Shown: positions 43,842-53,405, numbered from the stretch's first letter. The stretch: 64,000 bases of DNA from Streptomyces sp. ISL-100 (GCF_018614615.1 NZ_JAGGOK010000041.1:124001-188000); one strand, 5' to 3'. The notes: generated by a model from the letters alone, not told the origin. Numbers and translations are program-made.

Positions 43842-44180
43842 TCGACCAACAACCTCTCGGCGCCGGCACCTACGTTGTGCCGTTTTTTCGTTCAGGGCCG
43901 TACTACTCGGGAGTTCGACGAATTCCAGCACGTCAACCGGCTGCGTTCCAAACAGCAGGAACCGGCCATTCCGAGTGGTGTAAGCCTCAGATAAAACGGT
44001 CAAATAGAGCGAGCTGCGCCAAATGGCGAGGCCAATGTGAGCGCAGCGGCACCACGCGAACGCGTGCGGTGGCCGTGGCGGAGCAATTCTCTGTCGAAAC
44101 GTTATGAACAGAGGGGCGGAGAGTGTCGAAGGACACAGTCCGCCCCCCCACCCGCTACGACAACTGCCGTATGCGAGGGA
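43842..44180. other. Intergenic region between conservons
   Basis: These roughly 340 bp separate the cvnA1 start from the end of conservon 2. I see no gene. It should hold the cvn1 promoter and the end of the cvn2 transcript. A small inverted repeat (TGTCGAAGGACA, near 44123) is the only structure noted. Confidence 0.5.
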
Positions 44181-44762
44181 CTACTTGAGACGTGCCATCA
44201 GTGCGTGCTCCACGAGCGTGATCAAACCGCTCTTGGCGTCCGCCCGGTGGCGCGCGTCGGTGGTGATGATCGGGGTGCCGGGGCCGATCTGCAGGGCCTC
44301 GCGCACCTCGTCGGGGGTGTACGGCTGGTGCCCCTCGAAGCCGTTGAGGGCGATCACGAAGGGCAGCCCGCTGTTCTCGAAGTAGTCGACCGCGGGGAAG
44401 CAGTCGGCGAGACGGCGGGTGTCCACCAGGACGACGGCGCCGATCGCGCCGCGTACCAGGTCGTCCCACATGAACCAGAAACGGTCCTGACCAGGCGTAC
44501 CGAAGAGGTACAGGATCAGGTCCTGGTCCAGGGTGATGCGGCCGAAGTCCATGGCGACCGTCGTCGTCGTCTTGCCGCCGGTGTGCGTGAGGTCGTCGAT
44601 ACCGGCGCTCGCGCTGGTCATGACGGCCTCGGTGCGCAGCGGGTCGATCTCCGAGACGGCGCCCACAAACGTCGTCTTGCCGACGCCGAAGCCGCCCGCC
44701 ACCACGATCTTCGCGGAGGTGGTGGAACGGGCCGTTCCGCCGCTAGAGCTTCCGAAGTCCAC
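44181..44762 (-). CDS. cvnD2: Conservon 2 GTP-binding protein (CvnD)
   Basis: This 193-residue MglA-like GTPase matches the conservon 1 copy almost throughout. The P-loop is VVAGGFGVGKTT, with LFGTPGQDRF and ALNGFEGH as the other nucleotide contacts. The 11 differences (for example Ser8/Gly, Asn/Asp after VGAVSEI, Asp/Glu in the GFDG loop) avoid the catalytic loops. It overlaps cvnC2 by 20 bases. Confidence 0.95.
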   Translation of the reverse strand: MDFGSSSGGTARSTTSAKIVVAGGFGVGKTTFVGAVSEIDPLRTEAVMTSASAGIDDLTHTGGKTTTTVAMDFGRITLDQDLILYLFGTPGQDRFWFMWDDLVRGAIGAVVLVDTRRLADCFPAVDYFENSGLPFVIALNGFEGHQPYTPDEVREALQIGPGTPIITTDARHRADAKSGLITLVEHALMARLK

Positions 44763-45150
44763 TGAGCACCCTTTCCAGCAGCGTTACGTCCGGCGTGCCG
44801 CCGGCCTCTCCATTGCCCGGCTGGTGGATCGCCACCATGCCGGCCTCCGCCAGGTCGGCGACGAGGATCCGCGCGACTCCGAGCGGCATCGACAGCAGCG
44901 CCGAGACCTCGGCCACCGACTTGACCTCGCGGCACAGGTGGCAGATCCGCTGGTGCTCGGGCAGCAGCGACGAGAGGTGCGCCGGGTCGGCGGTCGTGCT
45001 GACCAGCGCTTCGATGGCGAGCTGATAGCGGGGCCGGGTCCGGCCGCCGGTCATCGCGTACGGACGTACCAGCGGCTGGTCGCCCTCGTGGTCGTACGAC
45101 GCGTCGAGGCGCGCTCCGTACGGATCACGAGAGGCGGGGGGCGGGGTCAT
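44743..45150 (-). CDS. cvnC2: Conservon 2 DUF742 protein (CvnC)
   Basis: The 135-residue protein is the short form of CvnC, with the N-terminal Pro/Gln-rich part nearly absent. The DUF742 domain is nearly the same as in copy 1, with QPLVRPYAMTGGRTRPRYQL, HQRICHLCREVKSVAEVSALL and the end VTLLERVLSGLRKL. The ATG at 45150 follows GGAGG. Confidence 0.93.
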   Translation of the reverse strand: MTPPPASRDPYGARLDASYDHEGDQPLVRPYAMTGGRTRPRYQLAIEALVSTTADPAHLSSLLPEHQRICHLCREVKSVAEVSALLSMPLGVARILVADLAEAGMVAIHQPGNGEAGGTPDVTLLERVLSGLRKL

Positions 45151-45267
45151 GGATCGATCCTCCGGGCATGACAGCAGTTGGATGGGCCTGCCGTCTGACG
45201 GGGCCGGGGTGGGGGGCTTCTGCGCGGCCTGACGGTTTGTTTCTCGGCAATACCTGAGGTGCGCGGC

Positions 45268-45690
45268 CTAGTGGAGAAGGCTGCCCTGGAGCTCCGCACG
45301 GAGATCCGGGGTGAGTACGCTGCCGGCCCGGTCGACCAGCAGCGCCATCTCGTAACCGACGAGGCCGATGTCGCAGTCGGGGTGTGCGAGCACGGCGAGG
45401 GAGGAGCCGTCGGAAACGGACATGAGGAAGAGGAAACCGCGCTCCATCTCGACGACGGTCTGGGTCACAGCCCCGCCCTCGAAGATCCGGGAAGCCCCCG
45501 CGGTCAGCGAGGTCAGGCCGGAGGCCACGGCCGCCAGCTGGTCGGCACGGTCCCGCGGGAAGCCTTCGGACATCGCCAGAAGGAGTCCATCGGCGGAGAC
45601 CACCACCGTGTGGGACACCCCTGGGGTGTTGTCCACGAAGTTGGTGATCAACCAGTTCAGGTTCTGGGCCGCCTGGCTCATCGGACTCAA
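45268..45690 (-). CDS. cvnB2: Conservon 2 roadblock/LC7 protein (CvnB)
   Basis: This is a 140-residue roadblock protein whose 137 aligned residues differ from copy 1 at five sites. The start is TTG at 45690, directly after the cvnA2 stop; the ATG 9 bases later is an alternative. It presumably pairs with CvnD2. Confidence 0.93.
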   Translation of the reverse strand: MSPMSQAAQNLNWLITNFVDNTPGVSHTVVVSADGLLLAMSEGFPRDRADQLAAVASGLTSLTAGASRIFEGGAVTQTVVEMERGFLFLMSVSDGSSLAVLAHPDCDIGLVGYEMALLVDRAGSVLTPDLRAELQGSLLH

Positions 45691-48600
45691 CTAACGCTCC
45701 TGCTGGTGAGAGGGGTCAATGTTGAAACTCCCGGTCGTTGAGCCGTTGTTGCCGGCCTGGCGACCTTGCTGGATACCCCGACGAAGATTGGTCAGCCGGC
45801 CGCGTACGTCATCTGGCGCACGCGAAACCTGCGGACCGGTCTGGTGGTTCTGCTGCTGCGCTGTACCCGGCACCAGATTGGCACGGGGGACGCGACGCGG
45901 CAGACCCGAGGTCGTGACACCGCCGGCTGCGGGCTTTTTGACCCGCTCGGCCTGCCGTACGAGTTCGTCGTTCGGCGAGGTGCGCCAGGCGGCGCCGTTG
46001 GTGGCGTTCGTACCGTTGGTGGTGCTGCTCGCGGCACCCGTGTCACGCGCCTGGGCACGCTGCGGCATTGGAGGGGTGGCGGCGGGAGCGGCAGGTGACT
46101 GCTGCGCGGGCCGCCCGGACTGCTGATGGGGCTGCTGGGGCTGCTGCGCCGCGGCGGGCGCCTGCTGCTCACCGGCCTGCTGCTGGAACCAGTTCGACTC
46201 AAGCGTGTCGAACAGCGGCGTACGTCCGTCACCGGCACCCGGAGCCGGCGGCAGCTCGTGCTGCTGCTGCGGCGCGGGTGCGGCTGTGTTCTCGGGGGGC
46301 CGGGTGTTCCGGCCGTTGTCGCGGCCGTGCCTGCGCGGCGCCGGCGGGAGGGCCTGCGGTCCGCCCTGGGCCTGGCCGGCCTGGGGACGGGACTGGCCGG
46401 GGCGCCGGGCGTGGCCCTGACCCTGGTCCTGGCCCTGGACCGGCCCGCCGTACGCGCCGGCCGGGTTGGCCTGCTGCGGGGCGCTGAAGTCCGGCCGCGG
46501 GAGCTGCGCGGTGGACGCGGGGTCCAGCGGGCCGGGGAGCTCGGGCCGCTGGTACTGACCGGTCGAGCCGCTGCCCTGCGGAGCGTTGCCGTGCGGGGCG
46601 TTGCTCTGCGGACCGCGCTGAGCGGGGCGCTCGTACTGCCCGGTGGCCGCCGGTCCCACGGGACCGCGTACGTCGGAACGCTCGAACACACCCGCCGAGG
46701 GCGGCGGCGCGTCGAAATCAGGCCGCTGGAACTCGGCGGTGGCGCCAATTCCCTGCTGCCGGGAGGCCGTGTCCGCTTCTTCGTGACCGCGCGGCTGGTC
46801 GTTGCCCCAGCTGGTGGTCTGCGGACGCGCCGGACGCTGCGGGGCGGGGTTGGAGCCGGGCAGCTCGGGGCGAGCGCCGCCGCCGCGGGGCGGCTGCTGC
46901 TGCGGACGTCCCTGGTCGCCCTGGGCGGGGCTGTTCTTCTGGAAGGCATTGGGGCGTACGTCGGAACGCTCGCGGTTCCCGGCCTGCCGACCGCCGCCGT
47001 CACCGAAGGCACCGCCGAGCCCGCCGCCCTGACCGGAGCCGGGCTGCTGACCCTGACCCTGAGCCGGGCCCCCGTCGCGTCCGGGCAGCGCCGCACGCTG
47101 ACCCGAGCCCGCGACCTGGCCACGCGCGCCGCCGGGACCGGCGGGCAGCCGTCCCGCCGGAGCGGGGCCGGCGCCGACCGCGCCGGGACCGGCCTGCTGC
47201 CGGGCGCCGGGACCGGAAGGTACCTGCGGCTGAGCGGCGGCGCCGGTCTTCGCCGGAGCCTTCTTGCCGCCCTGGGCGACATCGACGGGCAGCATGACCA
47301 GCGCGGTCGTACCACCGGAGTCGGAGGGGCGCAGCTGGATACGGATGCCGTGTCGCAGGGACAGGCGGCCGACCACGAACAGACCCATGCGGCGCGAGAC
47401 CGAGACGTCCACGGTGGGCGGCGAGGCGAGCCGCTCGTTGATCGCCGCGAGGTCTTCCGGCGACAGACCGATACCGGTGTCGTGGATCTCGACCAGCACG
47501 CGCCCGTCGGGCAGCGCGTGACCGGTGACGCGGACCTTGGTCTGCGGGGAGGAGAAGGAAGTCGCGTTCTCGAGCAGCTCGGCGAGCAGGTGCACGAGGT
47601 CGTTGACGACGCGTCCCGCGACCTCGGTGCCCGGCACCGAGGAGAGCTCGATGCGCTCGTACTGCTCCACCTCGGACGCGGCGGCACGCAGTACGTCGAC
47701 GAGCGGCACGGGCCGGGTCCAGCGGCGGCCGGGCTCTTCACCGGCGAGAACGAGCAGGTTCTCACCGTTACGGCGCATGCGGGTCGCGAGGTGGTCGAGC
47801 TTGAAGAGCGAGGACAGCTGGTCGGGGTCGGCCTCGCGCGACTCCAGCTCGGAGATGAGCGAGAGCTGACGCTGGATAAGACCCTGCGAACGCCGCGACA
47901 GGTTGGTGAACATCGCGTTGACGTTGCCTCGCAGCAGCGCCTGCTCGGCGGCCAGTCGGACCGCCTCGCGGTGCACGTCGTCGAAGGCCGCGGCCACCTG
48001 GCCGATCTCGTCGCGCGAGTGCACACCGACGGACTCCACGGACGTGTCGACGTCCTGCGGGTCGGCCTCGGAGAGCTGCTTGACGAGCTCGGGGAGACGG
48101 TCCTGGGCGACCCGGGTCGCGGTGTCCTGGAGGCGGCGCAGCGAGCGGATCATGGAGCGGGCCACGACGAACGCGCCGACGAGCGAGACGCCGAGGACGA
48201 GCAGGATCAGTACACCGTTGAGGATGGCGTCCTGCTGCGACTCGTTGCGCAGCTCACGGGCCTTCTGCTCCATCTCGTTGAGGAGCGTGGCCTCGATCCG
48301 CTTCATCGCGTCGATCTTGGTGGAGTCGGCGTCGGTCCAGTCCATGTACGAGCGCTCGGGCTCGGACTTGAGCCGGCCCGGCGTCGACAGCACCCGGTGC
48401 GCGTACTTGTCGGCGGCGTCGATCGTGGGGCTGCCGGTCTCCAGCGTGGCGGTCAGATTCTCGTTGTCGCCCACGTAGACCTGGTCGAACTGCTTGAGCG
48501 CCGCGTCCTCGCTGTCCATCGCGGACTTGGCGTAGAGGCGGTCGTTCTCGGTGAGCTTGCCGACCTCGCGGTCGTTGGCCGGCAGCGAGGCGGCGATGAT

Positions 48601-49416
48601 CGCGCGCTGGATGGAGGCGTACTCCTTGGCGGAGGAGAACGCGGACAGGGCGCGCGTCCGCTTGATCATCTCCGGGTTGGAGGTGGCCTGCGCCATGTCC
48701 TGGGAGAGGCTCAGCAGCGAGTTGATCAGCTGGCTGTAGTTGTTGACCGTCTGTGAGTTGGTCGTCTTCTTCTCGTACGCGCCTTCGCGGATCTGGCGAA
48801 TCGAGTTCAGCCGGGACGCGATCTGGTAGAGGCTCGACCTGATGCTCAGCAGGCTCTCGTCATCGCCCGGGTCGATGTTCTGCGTACCGGCGATGAACGC
48901 GTCCTTGGCCCGGTCGGTCTTCTCCCGGGGGCCCTTGACCTTGAAGTCGGCAGGGCTGGTGCCGTTGGCGAGCGGACCGGCCGACTTGTCGCGCTCATCC
49001 TGGAGCGCGAGGGCGAGCGCGGTCGCCTGCTTGGTCATGTCGGTCAGCAGCTGCATGTGCTCCAGCTGCTCCATGTCGTTCATGGACTCGTTGATACGCA
49101 GCCCGCCGAGCGTGGTCGCAGCGACCACGGGCAGGGCAAGCAGGGAGACCAGACGGGTACTGATGCGCCAGTTGCGCAGGGCTATTCGCGAGCCCGTGGA
49201 AGTGGGCTCCTTCGCTCTCGCGGGAGTCGCCTGCTCGCCGCCGCCCTTGACTCCGGTGCGCACGGCACGATCGCCGCCGCCGTCGCCGGCCTTGGCCGGC
49301 GCTGTGTTTCCGGCGTGTTGGGCGCGCTGGGCGTGCTGGGGCGAGGATCCGCGGTCTGTGCCGCGCGGCTCCTGCTCCGCCGCAGCGCTGCCATCCCTCT
49401 TGAAACGTCCCTGCAC
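45691..49416 (-). CDS. cvnA2: Conservon 2 sensor ATPase (CvnA, histidine kinase-like)
   Basis: The 1241-residue protein has two membrane helices (LVSLLALPVVAATTLGGL and ILNGVLILLVLGVSLVGAFVVA) around a sensor domain of about 280 residues. A HAMP-like segment and a GHKL ATPase follow (LVHLLAELLENATSFSSP, VEIHDTGIGLSPEDL, RMGLFVVGRLSLRHGIRIQL). A Pro/Gln/Gly-rich tail of about 480 residues ends in LPRRVPRANLVPGTAQQ and VRGRLTNLRRGIQQGR, like copy 1. The GTG at 49416 (VQGRFKRDG) follows GAGG; the frame is open to 49485. The sensor domain differs greatly from CvnA1, so the two conservons probably sense different signals. Confidence 0.9.
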   Translation of the reverse strand: MQGRFKRDGSAAAEQEPRGTDRGSSPQHAQRAQHAGNTAPAKAGDGGGDRAVRTGVKGGGEQATPARAKEPTSTGSRIALRNWRISTRLVSLLALPVVAATTLGGLRINESMNDMEQLEHMQLLTDMTKQATALALALQDERDKSAGPLANGTSPADFKVKGPREKTDRAKDAFIAGTQNIDPGDDESLLSIRSSLYQIASRLNSIRQIREGAYEKKTTNSQTVNNYSQLINSLLSLSQDMAQATSNPEMIKRTRALSAFSSAKEYASIQRAIIAASLPANDREVGKLTENDRLYAKSAMDSEDAALKQFDQVYVGDNENLTATLETGSPTIDAADKYAHRVLSTPGRLKSEPERSYMDWTDADSTKIDAMKRIEATLLNEMEQKARELRNESQQDAILNGVLILLVLGVSLVGAFVVARSMIRSLRRLQDTATRVAQDRLPELVKQLSEADPQDVDTSVESVGVHSRDEIGQVAAAFDDVHREAVRLAAEQALLRGNVNAMFTNLSRRSQGLIQRQLSLISELESREADPDQLSSLFKLDHLATRMRRNGENLLVLAGEEPGRRWTRPVPLVDVLRAAASEVEQYERIELSSVPGTEVAGRVVNDLVHLLAELLENATSFSSPQTKVRVTGHALPDGRVLVEIHDTGIGLSPEDLAAINERLASPPTVDVSVSRRMGLFVVGRLSLRHGIRIQLRPSDSGGTTALVMLPVDVAQGGKKAPAKTGAAAQPQVPSGPGARQQAGPGAVGAGPAPAGRLPAGPGGARGQVAGSGQRAALPGRDGGPAQGQGQQPGSGQGGGLGGAFGDGGGRQAGNRERSDVRPNAFQKNSPAQGDQGRPQQQPPRGGGARPELPGSNPAPQRPARPQTTSWGNDQPRGHEEADTASRQQGIGATAEFQRPDFDAPPPSAGVFERSDVRGPVGPAATGQYERPAQRGPQSNAPHGNAPQGSGSTGQYQRPELPGPLDPASTAQLPRPDFSAPQQANPAGAYGGPVQGQDQGQGHARRPGQSRPQAGQAQGGPQALPPAPRRHGRDNGRNTRPPENTAAPAPQQQHELPPAPGAGDGRTPLFDTLESNWFQQQAGEQQAPAAAQQPQQPHQQSGRPAQQSPAAPAATPPMPQRAQARDTGAASSTTNGTNATNGAAWRTSPNDELVRQAERVKKPAAGGVTTSGLPRRVPRANLVPGTAQQQNHQTGPQVSRAPDDVRGRLTNLRRGIQQGRQAGNNGSTTGSFNIDPSHQQER

Positions 49417-49485
49417 TAGCGTCGCAACCTCTGGACCAGGCGTTCCCCCGCGCAAACGGCGGAACGGTGTCGAGTCGTGGGGCAC

Positions 49486-49989
49486 CGAGCGGCCCCATGG
49501 GTGGTCGTGAGTGACCGGCGCTTCTCCCCTTCCCGCCGCTCACTCGGCGCTGCGTTGCGCCCTGCGCGCCGGCTGGAATCTCGCGGCGGTCCGGGGAATT
49601 CCAGCACAGTGCCGGATCTCCAACAAGGCCCGCGTGTCGGGTCGTGACCCGAGTGACACCCCGTGAGTGCTGAGTAACCAGGAGTAGAAGGTGTTCATGG
49701 TTAAAAGGGGCATAAGGCGACGAGTCGCTTAGGGGCGGGGGGTGTCCCAGTCCTGATGATCAGGAGCGGAATGATGGCTTCAATGGCGCAATGTCCGTTT
49801 TCTGGACCCGCATGGGCCGCCCGAAATAGTCGATATGCCCGCCATCTCGTGAGGAAACTCACACACTGTTCTTGCCTGCTTCGCATCTTTGGCGGGGAAT
49901 CGGGTGTTTAGCCTGACGCTTTGCAGAGATCGCGAATCCGACAACACCGCGCCCAAGCGGCGCCCGTACCGAACAGGCCCGAACAGCAA
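49486..49989. other. Long intergenic region upstream of conservon 2
   Basis: About 500 bp lie between divergent cvnA2 and the small gene at 49990. Part of it is AT-richer than the genome (around 49680-49900), as expected for promoters. A 46-codon frame near 49771 has atypical codon use and I do not call it. No RNA gene is recognised. Confidence 0.5.
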
Positions 49990-50175
49990 ATGAAGACCGC
50001 GACGACGACCACGTTGAAGATTCGCAGCACCGCCAACCCCCGCCGCACCACGCTGGCGCACCTCGAGGACGCCGCGGACCTGCTGGTGGCGGAGCGCCCG
50101 GAGCACCCCGTCGACCTCCCCGCCGAGACCGCCAACCCGCGCCGCACCATCCTCATGGAAGCCCCCGCCGCGTAG
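49990..50175 (+). CDS. Small hypothetical protein with a duplicated TANPRRT motif
   Basis: The 61-residue frame contains the motif TANPRRT twice, at residues 14-20 and 48-54, each followed by a hydrophobic residue. The middle part (LAHLEDAADLLVAERPEHPV) looks helical and acidic. There is no signal peptide and no cysteine. Codon usage is typical, and the in-frame ATG at 49990 is better placed than the open frame to 49921. I do not recognise a family. The FAH-family gene follows 98 bp downstream. Confidence 0.6.
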   Translation: MKTATTTTLKIRSTANPRRTTLAHLEDAADLLVAERPEHPVDLPAETANPRRTILMEAPAA

Positions 50176-50273
50176 CCGGGCACGGCGCCAATACGGCAGG
50201 TCGGGGCCCTCGGCCGCGTTAGCCTGGAGCGTCAGTCTCCAGCCAGCCAGCAAGTAAGGGGCGGCAGCATCCC

Positions 50274-51062
50274 GTGCGCATCGCCAGGTTTTCCATCGAC
50301 GGCAATGTCGCCTTCGGCGCGGTTGAGGGTCCCAGCGCCCCAGGCGCAGAGGCAGACCTCGTCCTCGACATCATCAAGGGCATTCCGTACGCCGACTTCG
50401 AGCTCTCCGGCGTCAAGGTCCCGCTGAGCAAGGTCCGCCTCCTGCCGCCCGTTCTCCCCAGCAAGGTCGTGGCCGTCGGCCGCAACTACGCGGAGCACGC
50501 GGCGGAACTGGGTAATGAGGTCCCTGACGTACCCATCACCTTCTTCAAGCCGTCCACCTCGGTGACCGGCCCGGGCGACGACATCGCGTACCCCTCCTTC
50601 TCCAGCGAGGTGCACCACGAGGCCGAACTGGCCGTGGTCATCGGCCGCATGTGCCGCGAGGTCCCGCGCGAGCGCGTCAAGGACGTCATCTTCGGCTACA
50701 CCTGCGCCAACGACGTCACCGCACGCGACGTGCAGCAGCGCGAGAAGCAGTGGGCCAGGGCCAAGGGCTTCGACACCTCGTGCCCGCTCGGCCCCTGGGT
50801 GGAGACCGACCTCGACCCCGGTGACCTCGCCATCCAGTGCACGGTCAACGGCGAACAGCGCCAGCTGGGGCGTACGAGCGACATGGTCCGCTCCGTCGAG
50901 GACCTGATCGTCCACATCTCCGAGGCCATGACGCTGCTCCCGGGCGACGTCATCCTCACGGGGACCCCGGCCGGAGTCGGACCCCTGAACGTCGGCGACG
51001 AAGTCGCCGTCACCATCGAAGGCATCGGCACTCTCACCAACAAGGTGATCAAGCGTGGCTAG
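50274..51062 (+). CDS. Fumarylacetoacetate hydrolase family protein
   Basis: The 262-residue protein has the FAH fold: KVVAVGRNYAEHAAELG, ITFFKPSTSVTGPGDDI, HHEAELAVVIGRMCREV (metal ligands), CANDVTARDVQQREKQWARAKGFDTSCPLGPW and LTGTPAGVGPLNVGDEV. Such proteins act as acylpyruvate hydrolases or oxaloacetate decarboxylases. The GTG at 50274 begins VRIARFSIDG. Its end overlaps gltX by 8 bases, so they are cotranscribed, an arrangement usual in Streptomyces. Confidence 0.92.
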   Translation: MRIARFSIDGNVAFGAVEGPSAPGAEADLVLDIIKGIPYADFELSGVKVPLSKVRLLPPVLPSKVVAVGRNYAEHAAELGNEVPDVPITFFKPSTSVTGPGDDIAYPSFSSEVHHEAELAVVIGRMCREVPRERVKDVIFGYTCANDVTARDVQQREKQWARAKGFDTSCPLGPWVETDLDPGDLAIQCTVNGEQRQLGRTSDMVRSVEDLIVHISEAMTLLPGDVILTGTPAGVGPLNVGDEVAVTIEGIGTLTNKVIKRG

Positions 51063-52530
51063 CGCACCCGTACGTGTACGTTTCTGTCCCTCGCCGACCG
51101 GCAACCCCCACGTGGGCCTGGTCCGCACCGCCCTGTTCAACTGGGCGTTCGCCCGGCACAACGGCGGCACGATGGTCTTCCGCATCGAGGACACCGACGC
51201 CGCCCGCGACTCCGAGGAGTCGTACCACCAGCTGCTCGACTCGCTGCGCTGGCTGGGCCTCGACTGGGACGAGGGTCCCGAGGTCGGCGGCCCGCACGCC
51301 CCGTACCGCCAGTCGCAGCGGATGGACATCTACAAGGACGTCGCCCAGAAGCTGATGGCCGGCGGCTACGCGTACGAGTGCTTCTGCACCGCCCTCGAGC
51401 TGGAAGTACGCCGCGACGCCGCCCGCGCGGCCGGCAAGCCGTCCGGCTACGACGGCACGTGCCGCAACCTCAGCGCCGACCGCATCGAGCGCTACAAGGC
51501 CGAAGGCCGCGAAGCCATCGTGCGCTTCCGGATGCCCGACGAGCCGATCACCTTCACGGACGTGGTCCGCGGCGAGCTGACCTTCAACCCGGACAACGTC
51601 CCGGACTACGGCATCGTCCGCGCCAACGGCGCCCCCCTCTACACGCTCGTCAACCCGGTCGACGACGCGCTGATGGAGATCACCCACGTGCTGCGCGGCG
51701 AGGACCTGCTGTCCTCCACCCCGCGCCAGATCGCGCTCTACAAGGCGCTGATCGAGCTGGGCATCGCCAAGGAGATCCCGCAGTTCGGGCACCTCCCGTA
51801 CGTCATGGGCGAGGGCAACAAGAAGCTCTCCAAGCGCGACCCCGAGGCGTCCCTCAACCTCTACCGCGAGCGCGGCTTCCTGCCGGCGGGCCTGCTGAAC
51901 TACCTGTCCCTCCTCGGCTGGTCCATCGCCGAGGACCGCGACATCTTCACGATCGAGGAGATGGTGGTGGCCTTCGACATCAAGGACGTCAACGCCAACC
52001 CGGCGCGCTTCGACCTGAAGAAGTGCGAGCACATCAACGCCGAGCACCTGCGCAAGCTCTCGCTCTCGGACTTCACCGCGGCCTGCGAGCCGTGGCTGAA
52101 GGCGCCGTACGCCAACTGGAAGCCGGAGTCCTTCGACCGCGCGGCCTTCGAGCGGATCGCCCCGCACGCCCAGACCCGCGTGACGGTCCTCTCCGACATC
52201 ACGGCCAACGTCGACTTCCTGTTCCTCGACGAGCCGGTAGAGGACGAGGCGTCCTGGGCGAAGGCGATGAAGGGCGAGCCGGCAGCGCTGCTCACCACGG
52301 CCCGCGCCAACCTGGAAGCGGCCGACTGGACCAGCCCCGAGTCCCTCAAGGAGGCCGTCCTGGCCGCCGGCGAGGCCCACGGCCTGAAGCTCGGCAAGGC
52401 CCAGGCCCCGGTCCGCGTGGCGGTCACCGGCCGCACCGTGGGCCTCCCGCTCTTCGAGTCCCTGGAAATCCTGGGCAAGGAGAAGACGCTCGCCCGCATC
52501 GACGCGGCCCTGGCCAAGCTCACCGCCTAG
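51055..52530 (+). CDS. gltX: Glutamyl-tRNA synthetase
   Basis: The 491-residue class I synthetase has the HIGH-like motif CPSPTGNPHVG, the KMSKS-like motif KKLSKRDPEASL and the GluRS blocks VFRIEDTDAARDSEES and YTLVNPVDDALMEITHVLRGEDLLSSTPRQ. In organisms lacking GlnRS it may also charge tRNA-Gln, which is then amidated. It is notable that three tRNA-Glu and two tRNA-Gln genes lie about 0.9 kb downstream. The GTG at 51055 overlaps the FAH gene. A perfect hairpin follows the stop. Confidence 0.97.
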   Translation: MASAPVRVRFCPSPTGNPHVGLVRTALFNWAFARHNGGTMVFRIEDTDAARDSEESYHQLLDSLRWLGLDWDEGPEVGGPHAPYRQSQRMDIYKDVAQKLMAGGYAYECFCTALELEVRRDAARAAGKPSGYDGTCRNLSADRIERYKAEGREAIVRFRMPDEPITFTDVVRGELTFNPDNVPDYGIVRANGAPLYTLVNPVDDALMEITHVLRGEDLLSSTPRQIALYKALIELGIAKEIPQFGHLPYVMGEGNKKLSKRDPEASLNLYRERGFLPAGLLNYLSLLGWSIAEDRDIFTIEEMVVAFDIKDVNANPARFDLKKCEHINAEHLRKLSLSDFTAACEPWLKAPYANWKPESFDRAAFERIAPHAQTRVTVLSDITANVDFLFLDEPVEDEASWAKAMKGEPAALLTTARANLEAADWTSPESLKEAVLAAGEAHGLKLGKAQAPVRVAVTGRTVGLPLFESLEILGKEKTLARIDAALAKLTA

Positions 52531-52547
52531 TCGCGCCCGTACGCACG

Positions 52548-52579
52548 AAAGGCCCGGAAGCACCGGCTTCCGGGCCTTT
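52548..52579 (+). terminator. gltX terminator
   Basis: A perfect 14-bp inverted repeat, AAAGGCCCGGAAGC / GCTTCCGGGCCTTT, has a 4-base loop. It starts 17 bases after the gltX stop. Confidence 0.9.
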
Positions 52580-52595
52580 CCCGTACCGTCGGATC

Positions 52596-53318
52596 ATGCC
52601 GATCCGCGCTGTGGTCTGGGACATTGACGACACGATCTTCGACTACGCGAGCGCCGATACCGCCGGCATGCGTGATCACCTCGCGGCCGAGGGCCTGCTC
52701 AGCGGATACGAGTCCGTCGACCGGGCCCTGGACCACTGGCGCGAGACGACCGCTCTCCACTGGGCGCGCTTCGCCGCGGGGGAAGTCACCTTCGAGGCGC
52801 AGCGGCGCGACCGGGTGCGGTCCTTTCTCGGTACGCCGCTGCTGAGCGACGACGCGGCGGACGAGTGGTTCACGCGGTACGTCGCCCACTACGAGGCCGC
52901 CTGGAAGCTGTTCCCCGACACCGTGCCGGCGCTGGACGTCCTGGCGGATGACTACCGCCACGCCGTGCTGTCGAATTCCAGCGTCCACAATCAGGACCGC
53001 AAGCTGCGGGTCCTCGGCGTGCGGAGCCGTTTCGAGGCGCTGCTGTGCGCCGCCGAGCTGGGCTTCTCCAAGCCCGCCGCCGAGGCATTCCACGCCGCCT
53101 GCGACGCGCTCGCCCTGCCCCCGCACGAGGTCGCGTACGTCGGTGACCAGCCCGACATCGACGCCCGGGGCGCCGACGAAGCCGGCCTGGCCGGGATCTG
53201 GCTCGACCGTTGCGGCCTCGGCGGCCGTCCGGAGCTCGTCCGGATCACCGGGCTTGAGCAGCTACCTGGGCTGTTGCGGGGCGATACCCGTTTTGGAGCG
53301 CCGTCCACCTTCGGGTAA
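52596..53318 (+). CDS. HAD-superfamily hydrolase
   Basis: The 240-residue protein has the haloacid-dehalogenase motifs: VVWDIDDTIFD (nucleophile Asp), HAVLSNSSV (motif II), GFSKPAAEAFHAA (motif III Lys) and YVGDQPDIDARGADEAGL (motif IV). It has a helical cap inserted after motif I. Most members are phosphatases of small metabolites. The ATG at 52596 starts MPIRAVVWD and lies 17 bases after the gltX terminator, so it has its own promoter or depends on readthrough. Confidence 0.9.
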   Translation: MPIRAVVWDIDDTIFDYASADTAGMRDHLAAEGLLSGYESVDRALDHWRETTALHWARFAAGEVTFEAQRRDRVRSFLGTPLLSDDAADEWFTRYVAHYEAAWKLFPDTVPALDVLADDYRHAVLSNSSVHNQDRKLRVLGVRSRFEALLCAAELGFSKPAAEAFHAACDALALPPHEVAYVGDQPDIDARGADEAGLAGIWLDRCGLGGRPELVRITGLEQLPGLLRGDTRFGAPSTFG

Positions 53319-53405
53319 TGTTCTTTCTGCGCCGCCCGAGAGGGCCGAAAGGTCCGGCCGGGAAGCGCAAACCAAACAAGCCCCCATCAGGGGGTTGTGT
53401 TTTGG

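Noticed and set aside
40326..43994. A 1222-residue frame opposite cvnA1, and a similar 876-residue frame opposite cvnA2 (46126-48756)
   Set aside because: Both are low-complexity Val/Leu/Arg/Asp shadows created by GC-biased codons of the real genes. They have no homology and no ribosome sites.
49771..49920. A 46-codon frame with three cysteines in the region upstream of conservon 2
   Set aside because: Its codon usage is unlike the genome (many A/T third positions) and no convincing ribosome site precedes it.
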